A DNA stretch of 10,911 bases from an uncultured Gammaproteobacteria bacterium (GTDB lineage: Bacteria; Pseudomonadota; Gammaproteobacteria; Pseudomonadales; Litorivicinaceae), in contig CAJXXD010000013.1 of NCBI GenBank assembly GCA_913062835.1, forward strand, positions 1-10,911. The letters run 5' to 3'. Of the stretch, positions 1 through 7,154 are shown piece by piece. The notes beneath the pieces were generated by a model, which was given only the letters and a program-made list of their open reading frames with translations, made no database searches and was not told the DNA's origin. The position numbers and the translations under genes were made by a program. Positions within the stretch are counted from its first letter, which is position 1; the number at the start of each line of letters is the position of its first letter.

Positions 1-102
1 AAAAAAGACCGATTCCAAGCCATTGAAATCGCCGTCTTCTCGCATGCGCTCCATCAACACAGAGCCCACCATGCCTCGCCATCCTACAAATCCTACTCGC
101 AT
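1..102 (-). CDS. asd: Aspartate-semialdehyde dehydrogenase, N-terminal fragment cut by window edge
   Basis: Only the first 34 codons are in the window; the rest lies beyond position 1. The translation begins MRVGFVGWRGMVGSVLMERM and continues REDGDFNGLESVFF. GxxGWRGMVGSVLxxRM is the NADP-binding glycine-rich start of the Gram-negative type of Asd. The enzyme reduces aspartyl-4-phosphate to aspartate semialdehyde in the cytoplasm, the branch point to lysine/diaminopimelate, threonine and methionine. The ATG at 102-100 lies 4 nt after the leuB stop codon. An AAGGG ribosome binding site (111-115) sits inside the end of leuB, 8 nt upstream of the start, so the two genes are almost surely cotranscribed. 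leuB followed by asd is a known gammaproteobacterial order. The identification rests on a short but very characteristic stretch. Confidence 0.93.
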   Translation of the reverse strand, partial: MRVGFVGWRGMVGSVLMERMREDGDFNGLESVFF

Positions 103-106
103 TGGT

Positions 107-1189
107 TTAGCCCTTCTGTAATGCGTTTAATACCTGAGTGCCCATCGCTCGACACCCAACGACTGTCTCGCCACTCATCCCCGTGGCAATGTCTTGCGTT
201 CGATACCCATCTGCCAACACGGCCTTTACCGCCAACTCGATTGCCTGCGCCGCATCTTGAGCCTTTAATGAGTGCGTCAGCATCATCGCCACGGATAAAA
301 TAGTAGCCAATGGATTGGCCAGGTCTTGACCGGCAATGTCGGGGGCTGAACCGTGACAAGGTTCATACAAACCTTGTTGATCACTATTCATCGAGGCCGA
401 CGGCAACATCCCGATCGAACCGGTCAACATAGCAGCGGCGTCCGACAAAATATCGCCAAACAAGTTACCGGTCACCATCACATCAAATTGCTTCGGCGCA
501 CGGACCAACTGCATGGCGGCATTGTCCACATACATATGCGACAGAGCCACATCTGGATATTCCAGACTCAAGCGCTCCATCACCTCACGCCACAGCACGG
601 TCACTTCCAAAACATTGGCCTTATCCACTGAGCACAGTCGGCCCTGACGGGCTTGCGCGGCCTCAAACGCAATACGGCCAATGCGCTCGATTTCAGGCTC
701 TGAATAACGATCGGTATTGAACCCAACACGCTGCCCTGGCTCCCCTTCGATGCCTCGAGGCTCGCCAAAATAAATACCCCCAATCAATTCCCGCACGATC
801 AGGAGATCTAAGCCGGAGACTACTTCAGGCTTTAAGGTCGAAGCACTGGCCAATTCTGGATACAACAAAGCAGGCCGCAAATTGGCAAACAAGTTCATGC
901 CGGACCGAATTTTTAACAACCCTTTTTCTGGACGATCGCTCATCGGCAGACTATCCCATTTAGGACCACCCACTGCCCCCAACAACACCGCATCGGACGC
1001 TTGGGCCGCCTTCAAAGTCGACTCAGGCAAGGGCGCTCCCTGGGCATCAATCGCGGCCCCTCCGATTAGGTGGGACTCGATGTGCAATCCCAGCTTGAAC
1101 CGATCGTTGACGACCTCAAGTACCTGAGCCGCCTCGTGAACGATTTCCGGTCCAATCCCGTCACCGGGCAACAACACAATATTCGGCAT
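107..1189 (-). CDS. leuB: 3-isopropylmalate dehydrogenase
   Basis: Third enzyme of leucine synthesis: NAD-dependent oxidation and decarboxylation of 3-isopropylmalate to 2-oxoisocaproate, in the cytoplasm. The protein is 360 residues, the usual bacterial length. It starts [17 protein letters not shown], with the GDGIGPE motif near residues 9-15. VREL-GGIYFG follows at about 132-142, the metal-binding and catalytic stretch [14 protein letters not shown] at about 242-255, and the NAD-loop [15 protein letters not shown] at about 279-293. The middle motif reads [11 protein letters not shown], where E. coli LeuB has Thr in place of the first Ile. The ATG at 1189 is preferred over an in-frame TTG at 1216, because AGGTGA (1197-1202) lies 7 nt upstream and the extra residues do not match the family. 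The start is only 2 nt after the leuD stop, and the binding site lies within leuD, which suggests translational coupling. Confidence 0.98.
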   Translation of the reverse strand: MPNIVLLPGDGIGPEIVHEAAQVLEVVNDRFKLGLHIESHLIGGAAIDAQGAPLPESTLKAAQASDAVLLGAVGGPKWDSLPMSDRPEKGLLKIRSGMNLFANLRPALLYPELASASTLKPEVVSGLDLLIVRELIGGIYFGEPRGIEGEPGQRVGFNTDRYSEPEIERIGRIAFEAAQARQGRLCSVDKANVLEVTVLWREVMERLSLEYPDVALSHMYVDNAAMQLVRAPKQFDVMVTGNLFGDILSDAAAMLTGSIGMLPSASMNSDQQGLYEPCHGSAPDIAGQDLANPLATILSVAMMLTHSLKAQDAAQAIELAVKAVLADGYRTQDIATGMSGETVVGCRAMGTQVLNALQKG

Positions 1190-1191
1190 GC

Positions 1192-1839
1192 TTACTTCAC
1201 CTGTTGAAACAGCCAAGGCGTTTCCTGCTGACGCCGCGACTCATATGCGCGGATCGCATCCGCCTCTTTTAACGACAAACCAATCTCATCCAGGCCTTCA
1301 AGCAAGCAGGTCTTCCGAAATGGATCAATCTCAAACGAAGCCACAAAGCCCTCAGGACCGCTTACCGTCTGGGTCGGCAAATCCACGGTGAGTTCAATCG
1401 CATCCCCTGACGCAGTGAGCTCAAACAATCGATCAATCTCAGAGGCACTCAAGGCCAGAGGTAATAAGCCATTCTTAAAGCTGTTGTTGTAGAAAATATC
1501 AGCGTATGAGGGCGCTATTACCACACGGATGCCATATTCCAAAATGGCCCAAGGCGCATGTTCCCGACTCGACCCGCATCCAAAGTTTTCGCGTGCCAAT
1601 AGAATGGAGGCGCCCTGATACTGAGGCTGATTTAGCACAAACTCTGGGTTTACCCGACGCGTACTGTGGTCCATACCGGGCTCGCCCGGATCGAGGTAAC
1701 GCCAATCATCAAACAGATTCACACCGAATCCAGTCCGCTTGATCGATTTTAGATATTGCTTCGGGATGATTTGATCCGTATCGACGTTTGATCGATCCAA
1801 CGGAACCACCACACCACTGACTGAAATTAGTTGTTGCAT
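1192..1839 (-). CDS. leuD: 3-isopropylmalate dehydratase, small subunit
   Basis: Small (swivelling-domain) subunit of the isopropylmalate isomerase. It pairs with LeuC to convert 2-isopropylmalate to 3-isopropylmalate through isopropylmaleate. The protein is 215 residues, slightly longer than the roughly 200 typical of E. coli LeuD. Family marks are [20 protein letters not shown] at residues 11-30, [11 protein letters not shown] at 39-49, and the substrate-loop signature [16 protein letters not shown] at 84-99. The C-terminus ([11 protein letters not shown]) is typical of the LeuD1 form. It starts 9 nt after the leuC stop, behind a perfect TAAGGAG site that shares its TAA with the leuC stop codon. 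It runs into leuB with a 2-nt gap. In Pseudomonas aeruginosa another gene lies between leuD and leuB; here nothing does. Confidence 0.98.
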   Translation of the reverse strand: MQQLISVSGVVVPLDRSNVDTDQIIPKQYLKSIKRTGFGVNLFDDWRYLDPGEPGMDHSTRRVNPEFVLNQPQYQGASILLARENFGCGSSREHAPWAILEYGIRVVIAPSYADIFYNNSFKNGLLPLALSASEIDRLFELTASGDAIELTVDLPTQTVSGPEGFVASFEIDPFRKTCLLEGLDEIGLSLKEADAIRAYESRRQQETPWLFQQVK

Positions 1840-1844
1840 ATTTG

Positions 1845-1851
1845 CTCCTTA
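1845..1851 (-). promoter_or_regulatory. Ribosome binding site of leuD, overlapping leuC stop
   Basis: On the minus strand the sequence reads TAAGGAG, a perfect match to the anti-Shine-Dalgarno core, 5 nt before the leuD ATG. Its TAA is the stop codon of leuC. A ribosome finishing leuC therefore covers the leuD initiation site, which would help keep the two subunits in equal amounts. Confidence 0.85.
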
Positions 1852-3264
1852 CAGCCAGTCGCGCACATCAACAAAGTGGCCGGCCACGGCCGCAGCAGCC
1901 GCCATCGCTGGGCTGACTAAATGGGTCCGGCCGCCAGCGCCCTGGCGCCCTTCAAAGTTTCGATTGGATGTGGACGCACAGTGCTCCCCGGCCCCCAACT
2001 TATCGGCGTTCATGGCCAAACACATCGAGCAACCTGGATCGCGCCACTCAAAGCCCGCCTCTAAAAAAATCTGATCCAAGCCCTCGGCTTCGGCTTGCGC
2101 TTTAACCAAGCCAGAACCGGGTACAACCATCGCCTGAAGCACCGAGTCAGCGACTCGCTTTCCATCTACCACCTTGGCTGCTTCGCGAAGATCCTCGATT
2201 CGCGAGTTAGTACAGGATCCAATAAATACCCGATCTAGGCGAATCGATTGGATCGACTGTCCGCCGGACAGACCCATGTACTTCAGCGCACGCTCCACCG
2301 TGCCGCGCTTGATGGGATCGTCAATCAAAGCGGGATCAGGCACTGCCCCGTTCACGCCAGTGACCATTTCAGGGTTGGTACCCCATGAGACTTGAGGCTC
2401 TATCACGGTGCCATCGATGACAATGTCGTGATCGAACACCGCATCGGCATCGCTGACCAAGGTTCGCCAATAGGCCTCGGCTTCAGACCACAAATCACCT
2501 ACTGGCGCATAGGGACGCCCTTTAACGTACTCGATGGTTTTCTCGTCCACCGCAACCAAACCCACGCGCGCACCGGCCTCAATCGCCATATTGCACACAG
2601 TCATACGGCCTTCCATCGAGAGACTCTCAATGCCTTCACCAGCGAACTCAATGGCACATCCGGTCCCGCCTGCGGTACCGATCTCCCCGATGATGGCCAG
2701 AATCACGTCTTTAGCCGTCACGCCATAGCCCAAGGGACCGGTTACCGTGATGCGCATGTTTTTCATTTTTTTAGCCACCAAACACTGAGTGGCCAACACA
2801 TGCTCAACCTCGCTGGTTCCGATGCCATGTGCCAGTGCGCCAAACGCACCGTGGGTGGCGGTGTGACTGTCACCGCACACAACTGTCATGCCAGGCAGTG
2901 TCGCGCCTTGCTCAGGACCAATCACGTGCACGATGCCTGCTCGCGGATCGGCCATCTTGAACTGTGTGATGCCAAAGCTGTCGCAGTTTTCATCGAGCGT
3001 CTGCACCTGCAGACGGCTGGTCGGATCCGCAATCGCTCCCACACCGGCTGCCTGGTTTTGAGTGGGCACATTGTGATCAACGGTCGCTAGATTTGCGTCC
3101 AAGCGCCAAGGGCTTCGACCCGCTAAGGCCAATCCTTCAAACGCTTGGGGAGAAGTGACCTCATGCAGCAAATGACGATCGATATAAATCAATGCACTGC
3201 CGTCGTCGCGTTGACGCACCAAATGGCTGTCCCACAACTTGTCATATAAGGTCTTGCCGGCCAT
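1849..3264 (-). CDS. leuC: 3-isopropylmalate dehydratase, large subunit
   Basis: Large, iron-sulfur subunit of isopropylmalate isomerase (aconitase superfamily), acting with LeuD. The protein is 471 residues, close to E. coli LeuC. It starts [14 protein letters not shown], with [16 protein letters not shown] at about 27-42. The loop [21 protein letters not shown] lies at about 129-149. The three [4Fe-4S] cysteines are visible: one in FIGSCTNSR (about 351) and two in [10 protein letters not shown] (about 412 and 415). The ATG at 3264 is chosen over an in-frame GTG at 3270 because GAGGAG (3270-3275) is ideally placed for the ATG but overlaps the GTG. The 57-bp gap upstream has a possible promoter but no room for a leucine attenuator with a leader peptide. 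A run of seven A (coding strand, 2766-2772) precedes an internal KMKNM stretch. Confidence 0.98.
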   Translation of the reverse strand: MAGKTLYDKLWDSHLVRQRDDGSALIYIDRHLLHEVTSPQAFEGLALAGRSPWRLDANLATVDHNVPTQNQAAGVGAIADPTSRLQVQTLDENCDSFGITQFKMADPRAGIVHVIGPEQGATLPGMTVVCGDSHTATHGAFGALAHGIGTSEVEHVLATQCLVAKKMKNMRITVTGPLGYGVTAKDVILAIIGEIGTAGGTGCAIEFAGEGIESLSMEGRMTVCNMAIEAGARVGLVAVDEKTIEYVKGRPYAPVGDLWSEAEAYWRTLVSDADAVFDHDIVIDGTVIEPQVSWGTNPEMVTGVNGAVPDPALIDDPIKRGTVERALKYMGLSGGQSIQSIRLDRVFIGSCTNSRIEDLREAAKVVDGKRVADSVLQAMVVPGSGLVKAQAEAEGLDQIFLEAGFEWRDPGCSMCLAMNADKLGAGEHCASTSNRNFEGRQGAGGRTHLVSPAMAAAAAVAGHFVDVRDWL

Positions 3265-3269
3265 AGTCA

Positions 3270-3275
3270 CTCCTC
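3270..3275 (-). promoter_or_regulatory. Ribosome binding site of leuC
   Basis: GAGGAG on the minus strand, 5 nt before the ATG at 3264. It settles the leuC start, because the alternative GTG six bases upstream overlaps this site and could not use it. Confidence 0.8.
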
Positions 3276-3290
3276 ATGAATCAGCCGAGC

Positions 3291-3318
3291 AGTGTATCAG
3301 AAAACCACGCAAACCAAA
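3291..3318 (-). promoter_or_regulatory. Possible extended -10 promoter for leuC
   Basis: In the 57-bp gap between the transporter and leuC the minus strand carries TGATACACT (3299-3291). This is an extended -10 form (TGn plus TACACT, four of six bases of TATAAT). The -35 region is weak: TTTGGT at 3318-3313 with a 16-bp spacer has only two consensus matches. A start near 3284 would give a leader of about 20 nt ending in the good leuC ribosome binding site. Inferred from sequence only. leuC may instead, or also, be read from upstream, since I see no terminator in the gap. Confidence 0.3.
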
Positions 3319-3321
3319 GGC

Positions 3322-4491
3322 TCACCGAGGGGATTCAGACGCCTCCAAGCCACCGTTTCTGAGACCATAAAACGCAACAAATGCGGCGACGGCACTGAGT
3401 GCTGACATCGACAAAAACGTAGAAGCACCCCCAATCGAAGACCAGAGATAACCCGAGGCGAATGCACCCAGAGAGCCTCCAAGACCAAACACCAAGCCAC
3501 TGTATAACGCCATGCCCCGTCCAGACAGCCGCCCTGGGAACCATCGTCTGACAAATTCAATGCTGATCGCGTGAATCACCCCAAAGCTGAATCCGTGCAC
3601 CAATTGCAGGGCGATTAGGGCAGCAATCGACTCCACGGCAAAGCCCGTCCCCAGCCATCGACCCGCAGCCAGAACAAGCGACAAACTCAGCAGCAATCTA
3701 AGATCCAGCCGGGACAGCCAGTGCGGTAACACAAAAAATAAAATCACCTCAGCCAGCACCCCAAGCGCCCATAGTTGCCCGGCCACCCAGGCTGAGTGGC
3801 CATGATCTTGGAGATACAAGGTAAAAAAAACATTTAACGGACCATGGGCAAACTGGTTAATCCCCACAATTACGAAAAACAGCCAGACCGCAGGCGTTTT
3901 CAGGCGATCTGTCACGCGACCTTCAATCCCAGCCTCTCTCGTCGCTGCCGGCAACGGGGGCAGACTCAAAGATAGGAGCCCCGACAACAGAAGACCGAAA
4001 ACCATGACCGCCGGCAATACCGAAAATGGCAATTCAGTGAACGCCCAACCGGCCGCTAGCATCATCCAGATAAACCCAATCGAACCCCATACCCGAATCC
4101 GAGTGTATCGATGAGGATGCTCTCCGAGATAAGCCAGTGTGAGCGTATCGAATTGGGCAATGATGGCATTCCAAAAGAGGCCAAAGGCAGCCAACACCAG
4201 GCAAAGACCCATAAAATCGAGCGGCAAGAATAAACCGAGCGCTGCGACGGTCGACCCCAGCATGCCCACCTGCACCACGCGCAATCGATTGGGCAATAAA
4301 TCGCCCAACCAACCCCAAAAATAGGGCGCCACGATTTTAGATCCCGTTAACACGCCGATCGCGATGCCGATTTGGGCTGAAGAAAAACCTAAGGACGCGA
4401 AAAAAGGACCGAACCATCCAACAGACAGTGCAACGATGGCAAAGTACAGTGCATAGAGACCACCGAGTCGAGCGCTCGGGATCCCAACCAT
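3322..4491 (-). CDS. MFS transporter, HcaT-like family, substrate unknown
   Basis: Inner-membrane secondary transporter of 389 residues with about twelve hydrophobic segments; the longer central loop at about 180-200 separates the two six-helix halves. It resembles the HcaT / MFS_1-like group. YTRIRVWGSIGFI (about 129-141) matches the YGKVRLWGSVAFV stretch of E. coli HcaT, and WALGVLAEVILFF (about 241-253) matches WSLGVVAEVIIFA. WGWLGD (about 59-64) fits the usual MFS loop 2-3 motif. HcaT has been linked to 3-phenylpropionate uptake, but similarity does not fix the substrate here. The ATG at 4491 overlaps the aroC stop by one base (TGATG); a GTG at 4494 is an alternative. No clear Shine-Dalgarno is seen, so translation probably depends on aroC. 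A similar gene follows aroC in Pseudomonas. The coding strand has a run of eight T at 3823-3830. Confidence 0.9.
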   Translation of the reverse strand: MVGIPSARLGGLYALYFAIVALSVGWFGPFFASLGFSSAQIGIAIGVLTGSKIVAPYFWGWLGDLLPNRLRVVQVGMLGSTVAALGLFLPLDFMGLCLVLAAFGLFWNAIIAQFDTLTLAYLGEHPHRYTRIRVWGSIGFIWMMLAAGWAFTELPFSVLPAVMVFGLLLSGLLSLSLPPLPAATREAGIEGRVTDRLKTPAVWLFFVIVGINQFAHGPLNVFFTLYLQDHGHSAWVAGQLWALGVLAEVILFFVLPHWLSRLDLRLLLSLSLVLAAGRWLGTGFAVESIAALIALQLVHGFSFGVIHAISIEFVRRWFPGRLSGRGMALYSGLVFGLGGSLGAFASGYLWSSIGGASTFLSMSALSAVAAFVAFYGLRNGGLEASESPR

Positions 4492-5594
4492 CACGTGGAT
4501 GCCAGCCCCGAAATCACCGGCGTGTCAGTTTTCACATGCGCATTTTGCCCACGGTCACGCAAGGCATGGTCCAACAACACCAGTGCGACCATGGCTTCAG
4601 CGATAGGCGTGGCCCGTATTCCCACACAGGGATCGTGACGTCCTTTGGTCACCACTTCAGTGGATCCACCTTGGCGAGTGATGCTTTGTCCGGGTGTGGT
4701 GATCGAACTAGTGGGCTTTAGCGCCAAATGACAGACTACAGGCTGGCCGGTGCTGATACCGCCTAGGACACCCCCCGCATGGTTGGTGAGAAATCCCTCA
4801 GGCGACATGAGATCTCGATGCTCGGAACCCCGTCGATTCACCACGGCCATACCCTCACCGATCTCAACCCCTTTCACCGCATTAATCGACATCAAGGCGT
4901 GTGCGAGATCTGCATCGAGCCGATCAAAGACCGGCTCACCCCACCCCGGCGGACAGCCCTCGGCGACCACAGTAAGCCGCGCACCAATGGAATCTTCGTC
5001 CCGGCGAAGCTGCGTCATAAACGCGTCGAGGGATTCGATCTGGTCAGGGTCTGGACAGAAAAATGGGTTCTGCTCAACCGCATGCCAATCCTTGATCGCA
5101 CACTCAATGGGCCCTAGCTGGGTTAAACAACCGCGCACCGAGACCGAAAATAAGTGCGACAGGACCTTCTTAGCGATCGCACCCGCAGCCACGCGCATGG
5201 CGGTTTCACGGGCTGAGCTGCGCCCACCACCTCGGTAATCGCGGATCCCGTATTTGTGTTCATATGTGTAATCGGCGTGCGCAGGACGGAAGATATCTTT
5301 GATATCTGAGTAGTCCTTGGAGCGCTGATCCGTGTTTCTGATCAGAAGCGCAATCGGTGTGCCTGTGGTCTGGCCTTCAAACACCCCCGATAGAATCTCG
5401 ACCCGGTCTTCCTCTCGACGCTGTGTAGTGTGACGACTTTGACCTGGCTTACGACGGTCTAAATCGCGCTGCAAATCATCTTCCGAAAGCGGGACCTGAG
5501 GCGGACACCCGTCAACAATGGCCACCAAGCCCGGTCCATGGCTCTCGCCTGCCGTAGTGACTGTGAATAGGGTCCCGAAGGTATTTCCGCTCAT
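4491..5594 (-). CDS. aroC: Chorismate synthase
   Basis: Last enzyme of the shikimate pathway. It eliminates phosphate from 5-enolpyruvylshikimate 3-phosphate to give chorismate, precursor of aromatic amino acids, folate and quinones, and needs reduced FMN. The protein is 367 residues, the length of the bacterial monofunctional form. All three family signatures are visible: [11 protein letters not shown] at about 13-23, [20 protein letters not shown] at about 120-139, and [20 protein letters not shown] at about 319-338. [19 protein letters not shown] (about 267-285) is also typical. The ATG at 5594 begins [10 protein letters not shown], as in other AroC proteins; an in-frame TTG at 5609 would add five unsupported residues. 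It follows prmB by 11 nt, a conserved gammaproteobacterial pair, and its stop overlaps the transporter start. A palindrome and a -10-like box lie just upstream. Confidence 0.98.
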   Translation of the reverse strand: MSGNTFGTLFTVTTAGESHGPGLVAIVDGCPPQVPLSEDDLQRDLDRRKPGQSRHTTQRREEDRVEILSGVFEGQTTGTPIALLIRNTDQRSKDYSDIKDIFRPAHADYTYEHKYGIRDYRGGGRSSARETAMRVAAGAIAKKVLSHLFSVSVRGCLTQLGPIECAIKDWHAVEQNPFFCPDPDQIESLDAFMTQLRRDEDSIGARLTVVAEGCPPGWGEPVFDRLDADLAHALMSINAVKGVEIGEGMAVVNRRGSEHRDLMSPEGFLTNHAGGVLGGISTGQPVVCHLALKPTSSITTPGQSITRQGGSTEVVTKGRHDPCVGIRATPIAEAMVALVLLDHALRDRGQNAHVKTDTPVISGLAST

Positions 5595-5604
5595 GCCAAT
5601 TCCG

Positions 5605-5622
5605 CTCAAAAGTTTGAGTATA
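5605..5622 (-). promoter_or_regulatory. Palindrome and -10-like box at the prmB/aroC junction
   Basis: The minus strand has TATACT (5622-5617, five of six -10 matches). It overlaps a perfect inverted repeat CTCAAA-CT-TTTGAG (5618-5605). The repeat spans the prmB stop codon and would cover the start point of a transcript leading into aroC. No convincing -35 element is visible at the right distance, so an internal aroC promoter is speculative. The repeat could equally be chance, or a weak RNA hairpin (five-base stem, four-base loop). Confidence 0.2.
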
Positions 5623-6514
5623 ACGCGGAGAGCTCATGATGGGTCAGAACACAGACACCATGGCCGCCATGCTGAAACTGAACCCAAGTCACAGGCTGAC
5701 CGGTCACTTGGGTAATTTCCCGATCCAACAGTCCCCAGGTATTCCCAACCTCGAGCACCATGATGCCCTCAGCGGTCACCCAATCCGCGGCCTGGGCAAG
5801 CAGGCGACGCACCAAATGCAATCCATCTTCACCGGATGCCAAAGCCCGTTCCGGTTCATGTCGATATTCCTCTGGCAGAGAGGCCATATCCTCGGCATCC
5901 ACATAGGGTGGGTTGCAGATAATTAAGTCGAATTGCTCATCGAACAGCCCGTCAAAGCCATCAGACTGAATAACCTCAAGCTCTGCATCTAGCCCATGCA
6001 GTGCAACATTATCTCGCGCCACATCACAGGCTCCACCGTCGATGTCTGCCAGTACCCCTTGGCTTTCTGGAAAAGCCAGCGCGGCGATGATGCCAAGACA
6101 GCCCGACCCAGTGCACAGATCCAACAGTTTCATGGGGCGGTCGGTCGGCACACTCAACCACGGCTGGAACTCAGATTCGACCAATTCAAATATCGGACTC
6201 CGTGGGATCAATACACGAGAATCGACGTAAAACGGTAAACCGCCATACCAGGCCCGACCCACTAAATAAGGCACAGGGATGCGCTGCTCGACGCGCTTTT
6301 TAATCAACTCAGCCAACCGCTCACGCTCGGCAGAGGTCAGACAGGCATCCAACAACCGATCGTCACCATCGGGTGGCAGATAAACTGCCCCGAAAACAAG
6401 CGCCAAGGCTTCATCCCACAGCGTGTCGGTCCCATGGCCCAAATGCACAGGGTGCTCACCGAGTTGACTCAATGCATAGCGGAGATAGTCACGCAGTGTC
6501 TTCAAATCCTTCAT
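5606..6514 (-). CDS. prmB: Ribosomal protein uL3 N5-glutamine methyltransferase
   Basis: SAM-dependent enzyme that methylates a glutamine side chain of ribosomal protein uL3 (L3). The protein is 302 residues, a normal length. The N-terminal helical domain contains [16 protein letters not shown] (about 25-40), followed by [20 protein letters not shown] (about 78-97). [14 protein letters not shown] (about 99-112) is the PrmB form of this segment and separates it from the release-factor enzyme PrmC. The SAM site is [12 protein letters not shown] (about 131-142) and the catalytic motif is [10 protein letters not shown] (201-210), followed by [20 protein letters not shown]. The ATG at 6514 has no visible Shine-Dalgarno. 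An in-frame TAG four codons upstream rules out a longer form. It is divergent from smrB and precedes aroC, as in E. coli. Confidence 0.97.
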   Translation of the reverse strand: MKDLKTLRDYLRYALSQLGEHPVHLGHGTDTLWDEALALVFGAVYLPPDGDDRLLDACLTSAERERLAELIKKRVEQRIPVPYLVGRAWYGGLPFYVDSRVLIPRSPIFELVESEFQPWLSVPTDRPMKLLDLCTGSGCLGIIAALAFPESQGVLADIDGGACDVARDNVALHGLDAELEVIQSDGFDGLFDEQFDLIICNPPYVDAEDMASLPEEYRHEPERALASGEDGLHLVRRLLAQAADWVTAEGIMVLEVGNTWGLLDREITQVTGQPVTWVQFQHGGHGVCVLTHHELSALYSNF

Positions 6515-6535
6515 GCGCGAAGACTATGTCGACCG

Positions 6536-6563
6536 TTAATAGGTGACAAGCAAACTTTGAAAA
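6536..6563 (-). promoter_or_regulatory. Candidate promoter for prmB (and aroC)
   Basis: On the minus strand TTTTCA (6563-6558) and TATTAA (6541-6536) are separated by 16 bp, each with four of six consensus bases. Transcription would start near 6529, about 15 nt before the prmB ATG. The -35 element occupies nearly the same bases as the candidate smrB -35 on the other strand. Moderate-quality match, untested. Confidence 0.3.
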
Positions 6564-6584
6564 TCGACCACCATCCCCTATGGT
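6557..6584 (+). promoter_or_regulatory. Candidate promoter for smrB, predicting a leaderless transcript
   Basis: TTGAAA (6557-6562, five of six) and TATGGT (6579-6584, four of six) are spaced by 16 bp. The start point expected about seven bases past the -10 falls on or beside the smrB ATG at 6591. This fits the absence of a good Shine-Dalgarno before that ATG. Inference from sequence only. Confidence 0.35.
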
Positions 6585-6590
6585 TAGTTT

Positions 6591-7154
6591 ATGAGTGATG
6601 AGTCGTTTAAAGCCCTAATGCGAGAAACCGGTGTCCGCCCCATAGAGCGAGAGGCTCGGGTGCGTGCTAAAGCGGCTTTATCCGATGCCGAAATCGCAAT
6701 CGCTCGAGCTCGCGCGGAGGCACACGAGCCTGTGACACAGCATCATGGCCTATCCACGGAGGAGCCGCCCCCGATGGACCCACAGCGTGTGTTGGAATAT
6801 GTGGCCTATGATGCAGACCGCCGGGTTCTTGGGTTACTGGATGAGATTCCCTTCCCGGCTCAACTTGAAATCGATTTGCATGGGCACACCGTGGAGGAGG
6901 CTGCGCGAGCCGTTGCCGACCTGTTTGCGGTCATCCGCGAGCGGCGCCTCACCCACATCCGAATCACGCACGGCGTGGGCCGACACAGTCCAGATGGACG
7001 CCCATTATTGAAGGCCTACGTGAATCGATGGCTCAAGGGGAATCCAGACATTATTGCGTTTGCCAGCGCACGGCGCTCTGACGGTGGGGTCGGTGTACTC
7101 AATGCTCTGACCCAAGGGCTGTTTGATGATCGCTGGGGACGAACGGGCGCCTAA
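6591..7154 (+). CDS. smrB: Smr-domain protein, probable ribosome collision endonuclease SmrB
   Basis: The only plus-strand gene in the window; 187 residues, close to E. coli SmrB. E. coli SmrB binds collided ribosomes and cleaves the mRNA between them. The Smr domain occupies about residues 90-180: [15 protein letters not shown] (94-108) holds the Asp-Leu-His catalytic motif, ITHGVGRHS (125-133) matches HGxGxH of E. coli SmrB, and [11 protein letters not shown] (163-173) is the GG-loop. The N-terminal part begins [14 protein letters not shown] and continues with a charged, Ala/Arg/Glu-rich helix (about 20-48). Position, divergent from prmB-aroC, matches E. coli smrB (yfcN) and favours SmrB over SmrA. 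Unusually, the basic KLRRG segment found before the DLHG motif in E. coli is replaced by [11 protein letters not shown]. The 3' end overlaps der by 4 nt on the opposite strand. Confidence 0.87.
   Translation: MSDESFKALMRETGVRPIEREARVRAKAALSDAEIAIARARAEAHEPVTQHHGLSTEEPPPMDPQRVLEYVAYDADRRVLGLLDEIPFPAQLEIDLHGHTVEEAARAVADLFAVIRERRLTHIRITHGVGRHSPDGRPLLKAYVNRWLKGNPDIIAFASARRSDGGVGVLNALTQGLFDDRWGRTGA

Noticed and set aside
1190..1216. Longer leuB start at TTG 1216
   Set aside because: It would overlap leuD by 25 bases and add nine residues absent from the family. The ATG at 1189 has a good ribosome binding site.
1876..1887. Perfect 12-bp palindrome GTGGCCGGCCAC
   Set aside because: Within leuC codons for the conserved C-terminus (VAGHFV). 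A GC-rich palindrome of this size is easily chance, and no T tract follows it.
1931..1948. Inverted repeat CGCCAG/CTGGCG, terminator-like stem
   Set aside because: Inside leuC coding for the conserved RQGAGGRTH stretch, with no following T run; not an intrinsic terminator.
2392..3090. Long plus-strand open frame (232 codons) opposite leuC
   Set aside because: It lies wholly antisense to leuC, whose catalytic motifs are intact. Its translation is rich in His, Arg and Cys with no recognisable domain, as expected from a shadow of a GC-rich gene.
3265..3321. Intrinsic terminator between the transporter gene and leuC
   Set aside because: I looked for a hairpin plus T tract on the minus strand. 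There is a TTTT but no convincing stem before it.
4750..5238. Plus-strand open frame (162 codons) opposite aroC
   Set aside because: Fully antisense to conserved AroC motifs and Pro/Ser/Arg-rich, with no homology I can recognise.
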